From contig JAMKCH010058492.1 in NCBI GenBank assembly GCA_023653785.1, positions 37,741 to 101,740 on the forward strand: DNA of 64,000 nucleotides, read 5' to 3'. Below, in pieces: positions 50,383 to 60,790 of the stretch. The position numbers were made by a program, and so were the translations under genes. The DNA is from Ophioderma brevispina (taxonomy: Eukaryota; Echinodermata; Ophiuroidea; Amphilepidida; Ophiodermatidae). The notes beneath the pieces were generated by a model. It made no database searches. It saw nothing but the letters and a program-made list of their open reading frames with translations, and was not told the DNA's origin. The stretch's first letter is position 1; every line of letters begins with the position of its first letter.

Positions 50383-51004
50383 GTAAGTTGTAATGTATCA
50401 AACTAAAAAGAGTCCCCATTCTAAGAAAAGAAATACTTCCCACTCAAAACACCCCTGTCAGAAGCAACCATAAGAGAGAAATAGATATTTCAAAAGTTAT
50501 TCTATTGAATTTGCTTATTCCGAATGTAAAAGGTATGTGTTTTTAGAAGGATTGGAATCTCGCGTACTTGATTATTACCAGTAGGAGTACCTGTGAAGGT
50601 TCTCTTGAGTAGATCTAGAGGTGTTCCACTCATGGTGGCCCAGTGTTCACACTGTGCACAGCTGTTTGAATAAGTATCAATTAATCATGTGAAAACCTAG
50701 AATAAACAAAAAATATCAACGGCGACACACAATTTTGAAACCTAATTTTTGATCATTTTACCACCAACGTAAGTCATTCCTGTGTAAATTTTATAAAATA
50801 CATTGTGGGCAATATGATTTTTCTTTAAAAAATCTATTTTAACAAGTCTCTCATGGGAAATGGCATATAGAGAGCGCCTATAACATAGAAATCATGACAT
50901 TGTAGGCCTATATGGCAAGATTTCCAACAATGGATTTTTCGATTTTTGACACGAGGTAGTCAGGCTTTTGCATGTACCTACTTATTATCAGTTGTCAAAA
51001 ATGT

Positions 51005-51452
51005 GTCGCCACTGTTACAATTGCACTTTCTCATTGATTTCGCGGGGCGACCCTTGGTGTATAAAGACCGTAAGATATCCAAGAACATCCTTAGGTGGTT
51101 TGTTCAGTAGTGAAACCGTCGCCAAGATCGGGCACAGTGTTTTTTGCAAATTTCCAACATGCTTCCAAAATAGCATGGGCGTAGCATTTTCGCAGTTGCT
51201 TGACCGAGTTGCTATGACGAGTATTTAACACGTAGTAGTACAGGTGTAATAGTTTTAATTAGTATGGAACTTTGAACTCGGTATGTGCGAAAACAGCATC
51301 CCCTGCTCATTCGTTTGTATTAGTGGTAATACAGTGAAAATAAGCGTGTGTACGGTTGATTTTTGTGGGCTTTTTTACTTTCCCCTTTTTACTGTATACT
51401 CCCCCCCCTTTTGAAAATGCACGCCCGTGGCGTTATTAGGAACTACGGTATA
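51005..51452. mobile_element. MITE C, right-hand part, in duplication II
   Basis: From GCACTTTCTCATTGATTTCG to GTTATTAGGAACTACGGTA; the left part is missing. Confidence 0.75.
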
Positions 51453-51669
51453 TTGGTATGTCACTTCAATGTCCCATTACAGCCTGTGAATGGTTTGACC
51501 CTGAGTGTCTATTTTGCCAAGTCCTTATCAGTGGCTCTTTACCCAAAAAACCACTTCAGATGCCACTGACTTAAGGAAAGATAAGTTGAGTCATCCTAAT
51601 ACATGGCAGCCCACAGAATTAACTCTGGCAGCTATTGCACTTTAACCGTGTTTGCACGCACATGGTGAA

Positions 51670-52396
51670 TTAAGACCTAATCAGTGATTTACCAAAGAGT
51701 CAAAATATTTAAAATGTGAGAATGGCTTAAAGGTGCCCAAGCGATTTTGGCCCCCATATATGCTTCAATGTAGTGATGCATATATATAAGTACCCTCAAT
51801 AGATTTCTTACCATCTGTTTTGTCTACCAAAAATGCCTTGAAAGTGAAAACAAAAGGCAATTTTTGTTTTGCTACATTTCTATATCTAAACAAGCGATTT
51901 GTATTTGATCCTATAGAAATTAGAAATTTCAATCACATTTTTTGTACCTAAAATATTTCTCAAGCTTAATCCTTTCACATGGGGACATTTTTGATAGAGA
52001 GCATTACATTAGTTGCAAAAATCAGAATTTTCATATTTTTTGGGGGACACCTGTTTTAAGTGTTGGTGGAACTCTCTTGTTGCAGCATCTTTTCAAATTG
52101 AATGATCATCCTGGAGAATCCTCATACGTTACTTTTTTTTTTGTCAACTGAACATTACCAGAAAAGGAGAAAAGGGCAGTGTTTCTAAAGATTGACTCTC
52201 CATGCCAATTATGTGTTGTGTAGTGGTCCGTACATACAGTCGGACTAAAAATATCCGAACTAGTGCTTATTACCCGCTTCTTCTGGTCTTATGATTGCAG
52301 GTTTTGTTTAAGTACCGTACTTGTTACAGAATGCAATATCTAATTTGTGGATGATTTTTTATTTTATGCTTTAGCAAATCACTGAGAGTGCCTTTC
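51670..52396. mobile_element. MITE A with nested MITE B, third copy
   Basis: Left end TTAAGACCTAATCAGTGATT; MITE B at 51727-52096; MITE A right end AAATCACTGAGAGTGCCTTT near 52375-52396. Many one-base losses relative to the other copies. Confidence 0.75.
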
Positions 52397-52469
52397 AAGC
52401 ACCGTAGACCCAAGTTCTTTCTGTTTTATAAAATGACTGCCCTTGATGCATTTCTACTTTCCTCACACG

Positions 52470-52535
52470 GTGGAAGAACAGTAATCTCATGGCTTGTTGT
52501 CAGACATCATCTCTAATCATTAAATAGATATGGAG
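52470..52535 (+). pseudogene. Damaged duplicate of the VACGQTSS exon (copy B)
   Basis: Corresponds to 50314-50382 base for base but with several losses and gains (GTGGAAGAACAGTAATCTCA; TTGTTGTCAGACATCATC), leaving no open frame. The donor GTAAGT at 52536 is kept, while the acceptor is CACACG instead of ACTACAG. Confidence 0.75.
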
Positions 52536-53328
52536 GTAAGTGGTAATGTCCACACTAAAAAGAGTCCCTTCTAAGAAAAAGAATACTCCCAACTCAAAAC
52601 ACCCTGTCAGAAGCAACATAAGAAGGAAATAGATTATTCAAGATTCTATTGAAGGTGCTTATTCCGAATTAAATGTATTGTGTTTTGAGAAGGCTGGCAT
52701 ACTCGCGTACTTTGTTATCTACCAGTAGGGAGTACCTGTGAAGGTTCTCTTGAGTAGATCTAGAGGTGTTCCACTCATGGTGGCCCAGTGTTCACACTGT
52801 GCACAGCTGTTTGAAAGTCTCAATTATCATGTGAAAACCAGAATAAAACAAAAAATATCAACGGCGACACACACTTTTGACAACTAATTTTGATCATTTA
52901 TACCACTGACTTCATCCTGTGTAAATTTTATAAAATTACATTGTGGGCAAATATGATTTTTCTTAAAAATCTATTTTAACACGTCTCTCTATGGGAAATG
53001 GCAATATAGAGAGCGCTATAACATAGAAATCATGACCTTTGTAGGCCTATATGGCAAGATTCCCGCAATGGATTTTTCTGATTTTTGCAGAGGTAGTAGC
53101 TCTTGCATGCCCCTACTTATATCAGTTGTCAAAAATGTGTCGCCACTGCTTACAATTGCTCTAGAGACAATTTGTGTGGGGTCAAACAGCTGTGTGTGTA
53201 TCATCACCTGGCAGGAAGCTTTAGAGTAAACTCTATGATAGGTACTGCTAATAAAACGTGCACTTAGTGGCTTGTGTACTCTACAATAAATAGTGGCTTG
53301 TGTACTCTATAAGTCCTTAAATCTGAGG

Positions 53329-53611
53329 GCGGACAGGCTGGCGTGGTGGCTCATCCACTCGCCTTTCACCAATGTGGTCTGGGTTCAATCTCCTGCGGAG
53401 TCTGTGTGGTACGTGAATATGGTTGCCAATCCATACCCATCTTCGCAGGTTTTCTCTGAGAACTTCAGTTTCCTCCTGCATCTAAAATCGGACTTCTTGC
53501 CATTAAAATTAAGCCTTCCTTGTCTTTCAGGATTTACTTGTGTTGTAGCAGCCTAAATTGCCCACAGCGGTGCCTTGAGCACCTCGGTGGATTTGTCGCA
53601 TGTTATAAAAA
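53329..53611 (+). mobile_element. tRNA-derived SINE, second family
   Basis: The tRNA-like head has CTGGCGTGGTGGCTCATCC (box-A-like, about 53338-53356) and GTCTGGGTTCAATCTCC (box-B-like, 53380-53396). The body contains TTTCCTCCTGCATC, GATTTACTTGTGTTG and AAATTGCCCACAGCGGTGCC. It ends just where MITE B begins at TTAA 53612. A short direct repeat AGTGGCTTGTGTACTCTA lies just upstream at 53268-53285 and 53292-53309. No clear target duplication. Confidence 0.7.
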
Positions 53612-53974
53612 TTAAAGGTGCAACGAGAGATTTTGAGGCACCCAGATATTGTGTCATAATAGTAATTTCATATAGATTAGACACTCAATAAATTTCTTAC
53701 ATTGTATTTGGCTACAGAAATGTCTTAAAAGAGAGAAAAAAGGCGATTTTGATTTGCTAATATTTTATTACAAAACATGGGTCTGATTTCGTATTTGCTC
53801 CTATACGAACTTAGAAATTTCCAATTTTTGTACCAAAGAAAACATTTCTCATCATAATTGAATATCCTTTTCAATGGGGATTTTATGGAAAGCTGTAGAT
53901 CAGGGCAAGAAATCAGCAATTTCAAATTTTTTTAGGGACACCTATAATGTGAAATCTCTTGTTGCAACCTTTAA
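53612..53974. mobile_element. MITE B, stand-alone copy 2
   Basis: TTAA at both sides, TIRs AGGTGCAACGAGAGATTTTG and AAATCTCTTGTTGCAACCT. Closest to 26305-26660 in body sequence (ATTTGGCTACAGAAATGTCT). Confidence 0.85.
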
Positions 53975-54389
53975 ATTAAATAGAAAGCTGAATGGCCTGC
54001 ATTAATAGTAGATCGAGGGAGTTCTTTTGGACTATAACTACGATAAAGTCGCATTGCAAATATATCAAATTGCTATTGCCACAGCTACCATGCACTCACT
54101 GCAAATCCTGTTAATATATGAGGGATTTTATTGTGGTACCGTGATGTTTTAGGTAGAGCTGCAGTTTGGGAACCAAACCACTGCAACACGCTTAGTGAAA
54201 TAATGCAAGAACCTCAAGTGATGGCAAAGCGTGAGTAGGGGATTTCATCATCATGAGTAAGAATCTTGCAGTGTGTCAGCTGAGAGACCACACTAGACCT
54301 TTAATCGTACCTACGCTACTTGTTTTAATGGTTATTGTATGTATAATGGAAATAAAATTGATTTGTGTTCTCTTAAATTGTCTTCAGAG

Positions 54390-54492
54390 GTATTTGATGG
54401 GTTACAATTGTAACGGTCACTTGGCTAGGTAACATGTTAAACCAACCTAGTCCTGCAGAGTATCCATTCTACAAGGTGTGGTGGTGTCCCAG
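54390..54492 (+). CDS. RCBTB-like gene, fourth RCC1-repeat exon, frameshifted
   Basis: The acceptor TTCAGAG precedes GTATTTGATGGG; the donor GTAAAG is at 54493. Segments in different frames match the family in order: GYNCNG (54402-54418), GNMLNQPSPA (54428-54457) and RVSILQGVVVSQ (54457-54492). RCBTB proteins have GYNGNGQLGLGNNGNQ..P.RV there. About 36 codons are expected but only 103 nt are present, so about five bases are missing. Intact splice sites and clear homology point to sequence errors or very recent decay. The next exon begins with IVCGYAH exactly as expected after VVVSQ. Confidence 0.8.
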
Positions 54493-54644
54493 GTAAAGTG
54501 AGAGTCGCAGGATTCTTGGGATTTTGGGCCCGAAATCATGCTCCAGGAGTGCATATATTTTCAACTCGTCTCATAGGGGCGCTATTATTATGTGTGCGCT
54601 TATTTCCGTTAATGTGTTTATATTGAAGTTTACAAAATAAGATT

Positions 54645-54729
54645 CCTGCCGGCCTCGGATTGCGTGGCGTGTGTCTGTGGGCACTCGTCTTGTTATCTAA
54701 AGATCGTGTTCGAATCCCACTCCCGAACA
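54645..54729 (+). repeat. tRNA-like fragment
   Basis: Contains a box-B-like GTGTTCGAATCCCAC (54706-54720) preceded at tRNA-like distance by TGGGCACTCGTCTTG and GCGTGGCG. No SINE body or target duplication is visible, so this is a tRNA-related relic rather than a working tRNA gene. Confidence 0.5.
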
Positions 54730-54900
54730 AATTTAGTTTATGGTTTTATTTTGTATTTTATATTTGGGAGGATTGGAGTCATAAAACATCAAGTTGTGGA
54801 TTGAAGTAGAAAAATATTGATAGCTGGCCTTATGAAGATAATAAGCACGGTTCAATGGTCCTGGAGCATGATTCGGGCCACCATCTCCGACGTGCATTCT

Positions 54901-54990
54901 CAGGGTGGTTGAACCAATTCCCATAATGCATTGGCAATATACTATCCCTATACTGTTAGCATTGGTAGGATGGATTCACTACACCCTCTG
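54901..54990. repeat. 90-bp relative of the CAGAGGGTG MITE
   Basis: Starts CAGGGTGGTTGAACCAATTC, CCATAATGCA and ends GGATTCACTACACCCTCTG. The same terminal words as 42146-42439 flank a tiny different core. Confidence 0.55.
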
Positions 54991-55293
54991 AGTGAAGTGT
55001 ACATCAGGGATTTACTAAAAATCAGGGATTCACAAATAAAGTAATGCAGACTATTTTGTAAAGGAAGTGATCTGAAGCACCACTATCCAATGGTAGTATA
55101 GCAATAATGTAGTTGTGTGTTCTCGAGAATGTCAGTAAGTGCAGTATCTATCTGCCATGTGTACAAATCCTGTTTGCTTGCCATACATAGGATAAACCGT
55201 GTTGTTCCTAATATATGCCCCTGCTCTAATAACGCCCCCCACGAAAAATCTACTAACAATTTTTGGATAAAACATTTCAAGAAAATGAGTTAA

Positions 55294-56077
55294 GGTCCTG
55301 GACCTGCTTTAAACATACTTATAATACCACCAAAAAATGGTTTCATTCATAGTATGTATTGGTATGCAATGTAAAACTCTGCTAAGCAGTAATTTGAGAA
55401 CCGTATATATTGATAAAATTGGCAGAATATCGTTTTTTGGACAAGCTTTCAAAGGAAATTCCAAATGAAAGTGATTATCGAGCTGGCACGCGTGACCCAG
55501 AAGTGACGTCCGAGTAACAACTACGCTTACGCGCTAACGCGTCATGATCATCAATCGTGGACGGACGGCGCGTGAGCCAGTTTTTCTTGCATACGTACAC
55601 CTTTGACTTCTCGTGATATGCGTCGTACGTTTTGTATCATATGGCATAATTTTCTTTTGATTGATGCCTTAAAAAAAATTACGATTATAATGTGCCTGTA
55701 TTGTCGACGGCTGCACCAGCGGTGACCGTACCAACTTGAATCAGAACAGAATATCTTTATTCAAGTTTCCCAGCAAAGAAACCGACAAGAAGAGATTATC
55801 TGAGTGTGCGGTGTCGTTAGCCCTTGTGAGCTTTGTTACAACTTGTTACTCTGACTTCATTAAACGGGGTCAAATCCACCCAGCTCTTGCTATACGCGTT
55901 CCGTTCGTAAAAACAGGGGAAAGAAGGCCCTGTCATTTTGGGTATATTTATCCTTAATTTAACCCTTTCCCGATGTTCACTTTTACAAAAATCTGTGTTT
56001 GCGAATATGATCAGGATACTGTTGAGGGACGAAAATGTAAGTAATTAAGAAATATCTACTCAGCCATGTCATGGACT
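55294..56077 (+). mobile_element. 784-bp insertion with TTAA target duplication
   Basis: Bounded by TTAA at 55290-55293 and 56078-56081, with the empty site seen in other MITE C copies. Ends are only weakly inverted: GGTCCTGGACCTG versus, on the minus strand, AGTCCATGACATG. Composition differs from the surroundings (CG-containing words such as ACGCGTGACC, CTTACGCGCTAACGCG at 55480-55560). It holds a short open stretch described separately. Confidence 0.75.
55702..55957 (+). CDS. Partial ORF with a possible THAP-like zinc finger
   Basis: Following a TAA, the frame reads CACIVDGCTSGDRTNLNQ, then NRISLFKFPSKETDKKRLSE, and runs to a stop after GYIYP. A CxxxxC pair, then a basic stretch, then LFKFPS..TDKKR resembles the first half of THAP zinc-finger domains (C..xC, FxFP, RR/KK). 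THAP domains occur in P-element-type transposases and in host regulators. The expected tryptophan and the CxxH second half are not evident. An ATG at 55736 would start inside the motif. It may be the 5' exon of a transposon gene inside the TTAA-flanked insertion. Low confidence. Confidence 0.35.
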
Positions 56078-56372
56078 TTAAGCTTACCTAAATCAACATT
56101 ATTTAATGGCCGGGACGGTCGTAATTCGTATCATACTCGCTGTTGTGCAGAGTTGTAATAGTTTATAGTATGGAACTTTGACCTCGGGGAGGTGCGAAAA
56201 GAGAGTCCCCCTGCTCGTTCGTTTCGTTTGTATTATGTTTATCAGCACAGCGAAAATAAGCGTGTGTAAGGTGATTTTTGTGGGATTTTTGACTTTCCAT
56301 TTTTGACTGTAATGAACGCCCTCCCTTTTGAAAATGCCCCGCCCCCGGGGCCTTTATTAGGAACAATACGTA

Positions 56373-57424
56373 ATTTCATTGATCTTTCTTTGATTCATGG
56401 CTCTTGAAATGAGTTTTACAGGCGACTGTGGTAACCTAAGAACCATTTTCAAGCAGCCAAAGACCATTGACCAAAGAGTTAGAAATCGTAATAGTATACA
56501 ACTTTTGTATGGGAATTTTCTACCAATGGCAGCCATTGTACTTACGACCTTATTACCTCACAACTAGTATAATCCCGAGTCTGTTGTTATGCCCTTGCAT
56601 GCCATCTGATACTGTTAATACATTTAAATACTGTTAAGCAACCATCAAATTGTCACATTGACTATTGACTGCATTAAGATAAACTGTGTTCTCACCACTG
56701 TTTTCCAGCTTCACATCATACATAGCTCTACATTGACTAAGATTACTAAATGGTGTTACGCTCATGGTGGTCAGAATTTTATTGCGAAACACAGGTGCCT
56801 TATATCCTTTTGCCTTTTCAAAACTGCTATGCTTTGCAAGCTTGTGGTGAATTGTAATGTAGTGCCAGCAAGCCCCCCCCCCCCAACCCCTAAAAGGCCA
56901 AAAACATAGATTTTGCAAGTGGGGTGAACCAATATCATGTGTTTTTTGGGGGGTAGGCTGAGAAAAAGAAACTAAATTTCTAAGGTGACGCTGGAACAAA
57001 TTGCAAGTACCCCGCTAAGCCTTTCTTTCAACCACAACGTTTCTATATCGTCCCCATAATGCATACTAAAAAGTCCAGAAAAATCCAGTGGTGGAAATTT
57101 GGCTAATTTGCATAAATCCACAATGGCCGCCAATCCGAAGATTTTTTAGCACGAATTTTGCTGTATTACTTTCTAAAATAATTTTTGGCACCTAAAATGC
57201 CTACATTTGTTATATTAATAAAATAAATTATATTGTATGTCTTCTACAGAACCATGCAAAACAAAATCTTTGCAGAAGTGTACTTAATTTGCAATAAATC
57301 CCAAATGCAGGCAATTTTCTAAGACTTTTACACGATTGTGTTATATGGCTTATTTATTTTTTGCCCCTAAAATTCCTAATTTTACATTATGATTATATAT
57401 TTTGTCTAAGAGTAGGCACCATAC
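56373..57424. other. Intron sequence, nothing recognised
   Basis: AT-rich with a C run at 56873-56884. Words such as CAATGGCCGCC and AATTTGCATAAATCC recur at 57105-57130, 58010-58030 and 61540-61740, suggesting diverged copies of one repeat. Confidence 0.45.
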
Positions 57425-57990
57425 ATGGAAAGTTGGGGGGTTGGAAGAAGATAAATTAGTGAGTAGGGGAGGGAAAGAGAAAGAATGAGTAGGGCTGGTG
57501 ACGGTGGGGTATTGGGGGGGGAAAGGCGGGGTATGGGGATGTAGGGGAGGGATGTTTAGGAGAGAGTGAGGGTCGAAGGGTGTGGGGTGAGGAGTCAGGG
57601 CCGGAAGTGGTGGCTAGAGAGGAGGGGGGGTAGAGGGTAAAGGAGAGAAAGAGGTGTGAGGAAAGGAGAGGAGGAGGTGGCTAGAAAGGGGGGAGGGGGG
57701 AATGGGTTAGGGGTGCGGGGGGGGGGGGTGGGGGGGTTTGGTATGTTAGGAGGGGTAAGGGTGCGGAAGGGAGTCGGGAAGTGGGGGGGTGTGCGGCGTG
57801 AGTAGGAGGGAGGGAAAGATTTGGGAGGATTGAGAGGGGGTAGGGTGGTGAGTAGAAAGGCGGTGTTGGTAGTGGGGGGGGGGTGGCGGTAGCAGACTGT
57901 AGCGGAAGGGGGAAGGGGAGGGGTGATGAATTGGGGGGGGGCATGGGTTGGTGAGTGGGTGGGGAGAGGATAGGGATGGTGGTTGGGAGC
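57425..57990 (+). repeat. G-rich, purine-rich strand-asymmetric tract
   Basis: About 565 bp dominated by GGGG, GGGA and GGGT words, almost without C. Open frames on the minus strand (57681-58015) give proline- and serine-rich peptides only because of this composition. Many potential G-quadruplexes. About 200 bp later, 58190-58265 is the opposite (C-rich: CACCCCACC, CTCCCTCCCCCCTCCCC). Confidence 0.9.
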
Positions 57991-58189
57991 TTTGTAGAAT
58001 TATATACCACCTCAATTGGGCATAAATCTAAAAAAATTTCTGCCCATTCTAAATTTGGAGCAAAATGTGAAACTTTGAATCACATCATTATGCACTTGAC
58101 CTAAAACACATTAGATTTGGCTTTCCACCAATCATCACCACCACTAATCACTGGTTTATTTACTTCCTACAGCATCCCCACCTCCTCCG

Positions 58190-58265
58190 TCTTCACCACA
58201 CCATACCACCCCCCCCACACACACCCCACCAAACACTCTCCCTCCCCCCTCCCCCTACACACCAC
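58190..58265 (+). repeat. C-rich tract
   Basis: Pyrimidine/C-rich sequence with ACACACACC words, compositionally the complement of 57425-57990. Confidence 0.85.
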
Positions 58266-59100
58266 TATGACCATCGACATGCAACTGCTAATCTCTAATG
58301 GAATATACTTACGACCTTCATTATACCATTTGTCAATAAATAACATGGACTATGTGAAAATGTTATCCTGGTCCTTTTGGCATCAATACAAATCAAAGTT
58401 ATTCTCCCACATCCTACAAGCACATGTCAATGCCAGAATGTTAAAGAATTGAAAATATAGGCAATTCAGGTTTTTCGATCAAAAACATTGGGATTCTTGA
58501 GTAAACAGTTTGATTCTCCACGAAAACTTGGTATACAGGGGGGTCGTTTAAATAAAGTTCTCACGTCGATCAAACCGGTTTTCAATTGAAAACTTGGAAT
58601 TTCGTTGAAAAAACCTGGTATTATCTTTGATATACCTAGTGGCGCATTGGAAAAATAAGAGTTTTGATAAAAAAAAAAAACCTCTAATATTCACGCCAGA
58701 GAAAATCGATCTACCTTTTTTCAATCGAAAATCAGGATTCTTGGCGATACACTAGCTTTTTCATCGAGAATTCAGTTTTATTGATAAAGATCATCTTAAT
58801 CGTCTGAATGTTCCTCCTAGGTTTTGCAGGAGTTAAGCACGACAAATAGAAGTAATTCTACAGGCGTTGCCAAAAGGCAACTGCTAATAATCTCATTACA
58901 TCATTCAAATGACATAATATCTTGTGTGAATGTACCCTGTGACTCCATACTGGTGCGATTTGTTCAGCAGTTGAGTATGCCAAGGCAACAGTTGATGCAC
59001 GTGAAGTGTCAAAAGAATGCGATCCATTATGAGCGCCAAGGGTACGTGGGTGTTGGATCATGCACAGTTGTTTCTTCTCCATCTAAGTGATGGTTAAGTT
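58266..59100. other. Intron sequence, nothing recognised
   Basis: 58460-58790 has recurring short words TCGATCAAAA, TCAATTGAAAAC, TCATCGAGAA without fixed period. An 88-codon frame at 58824-59090 is not recognisable. Confidence 0.4.
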
Positions 59101-60790
59101 CTCTTTTTTTAAAACGCAGTGGTTTGCAAAGTGGAAAAACAGAGCCGACGTCTTGTTTTGTAGAGTTGCTAGTGCCAGCAGTGGAAGAATTCACTCACAG
59201 TGATGAGTGACATATGGTCTTTCTTTCTTTCTTTTTTCTGCAACACTGCTTCAAAGCCTCAAAGGAATCGGCAGCTTTCCAGTACTATATCGTATGCGTA
59301 GGAGTACTGCGAAGAAACTTCTTTCGGCACCGAGAACATAAATATTAATAGACGGTTGCCAAGAACAGAACTTGTGGATCACATTCTGAAGTTTGTCGGT
59401 CTTCTACTGGCATTGCTCATTTGATGTCCCCACACCCCCAGACAAAAATTCGGATGAGCCATAATGATCTTTACAAGCTTGACACAGGGACGATTTTAAG
59501 TACGTAAGAAGAGAACTCGATGCCATGCTTGTATCATAGTCATCTGTTAGATCGATAAAAGGCTCCCCCAAACGTACGGCTTCCTTCTGGGAAATGGTGC
59601 TTTTTCAATATGATTGACAATGTCTTGCTTCTGATCAGTTGATTATTGACCTCTTCGAAAGCCAATTTGGGCGAGGGGTACTGTCTTCTACAGTGGAGAA
59701 TAGCAATCGAGATGGGTCTCTAACTCTTGGTCTCGTTTGCTGGTTTCTTGGGCTTCAGGATTGCACTGACCTTTGAAGTCTTCCATTAGAGGGAATTGCT
59801 GATGATCCATTACAAGTTAAGAGAGAAAGAATTTGGAGCCATCGTGCACAGTTTCAGAATGGCCCATACTCTTCAATTCTGAATGGATGTTGTCATTGCC
59901 AGGAGCTTTCCCATTCTTGGAGAACTTGCTTCCCTTGAAACTCTGCATTATAGACCAGCTTACTGTGCCCAGCTGGTATGACCATTTCATTTAAGACAAT
60001 TTTATGTCGGGAAAGTCAATCATTGTGTTTGAGTTACTCTATGACCCCCCCCCTCTTATTAAGTGGAGGCAATGTCCCAGCGGGTTCAAACTTACAACCC
60101 TGACATTACAAGTTCAAGGCTTTGACCATTGCATCACACAGATCAGTGGTTTTGCCACTTTCCACTGGTGACAAGTACTGAGACAATGCAATTGCAGAGA
60201 CAGGACACTGCTAACTGGACAAGCTATGACCGTGTAGCTTGTTGACCGATGTTCCAAGGCCTTGCGCTTAGTGAGTAAAGTTGATATTGGATAGCTCGTC
60301 CCTCTCCAATCTGGTACGTCTCTTTTTTGCAAGCAAATCCAGTAGCATTTGCTTTTTCTATTCTCTCATTCGCAGTCGGTCATTACACGTCAATTTATAT
60401 AACTCGGCACATTCCTTGTCTCAACAGTGGGTGTAGGGATTCTGCATCTGGAATGGCATACTGTTTGGTGAAGCAAGCATAGAGTAGAAGTCAGAATATG
60501 CGTTGTTGATATTAGCAGACAGTTCAACTAATTAGTTGTTTAAAAAACTTGCCACTTAGGCCAGTTGGTTTCTCTGAAGTTCGATCTCTTTTTTGTAGAG
60601 GCTGGAGATTGTGATCTTGATGTCACCATACCAAGAGAGGGCATTGGCCTGCTCTGGGGAATCTTCTAAGGAAGGATCTTTCTGGAGCATCGGGATCGGA
60701 TTTCCCGGCTGCTGTTGACATGTTGGGAGAGATAAACGCACAATGAGTGCTTGATCGCACGTAGGCACAACCTTAACTATCAAACAGCAG
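59101..60790 (-). pseudogene. Non-LTR retrotransposon relic with reverse transcriptase pieces
   Basis: On the minus strand, in order and in shifting frames: PDWRGTSYPIS..LLTKRKALEH (about 60330-60260), like the linker between endonuclease and RT of RTE-type LINEs; FSKNGKAPGNDNIHSELK (about 59930-59865), matching the RT motif KNGKAPGPDGIPAELL; LKPKKPANETK..RPISIA (about 59770-59700); and LTDDYDT (about 59550-59530), matching the catalytic block DLTAAFDTV, with the expected first catalytic Asp in the DDYDT context. Stops and frameshifts are frequent, so it is not functional. A 75-codon open frame at 60556-60783 on the same strand may be more of the linker. Confidence 0.75.

Larger units (their letters stand above)
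50383..54389 (+). other. Intron with tandem duplication II
   Basis: 48850-50996 is repeated as 51010-53155 with a period of about 2.15 kb. The second pass starts within MITE C and carries MITE A/B, a damaged exon copy, and the stretch TTCTCTTGAGTAGATCTAGA / CCACTCATGGTGGCCC, found at 50598-50650 and 52742-52790. A SINE and MITE B follow at 53329-53974. Confidence 0.75.
55194..56372. mobile_element. MITE C interrupted by a TTAA-flanked insertion
   Basis: The left part 55194-55293 and right part 56078-56372 together match 46819-47491, apart from an internal deletion near 56145. In the uninterrupted copies the sequence reads GAGTTAAGCTTACC; here it is split at TTAA. Confidence 0.85.

Noticed and set aside
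54645..54729. Possible tRNA gene
   Set aside because: A good box B is present, but the cloverleaf cannot be completed and box A is poor; better read as a SINE or tRNA relic.
57681..58015. Proline- and serine-rich minus-strand open frames
   Set aside because: Direct product of the G-rich tract composition; no domain or splice sites.
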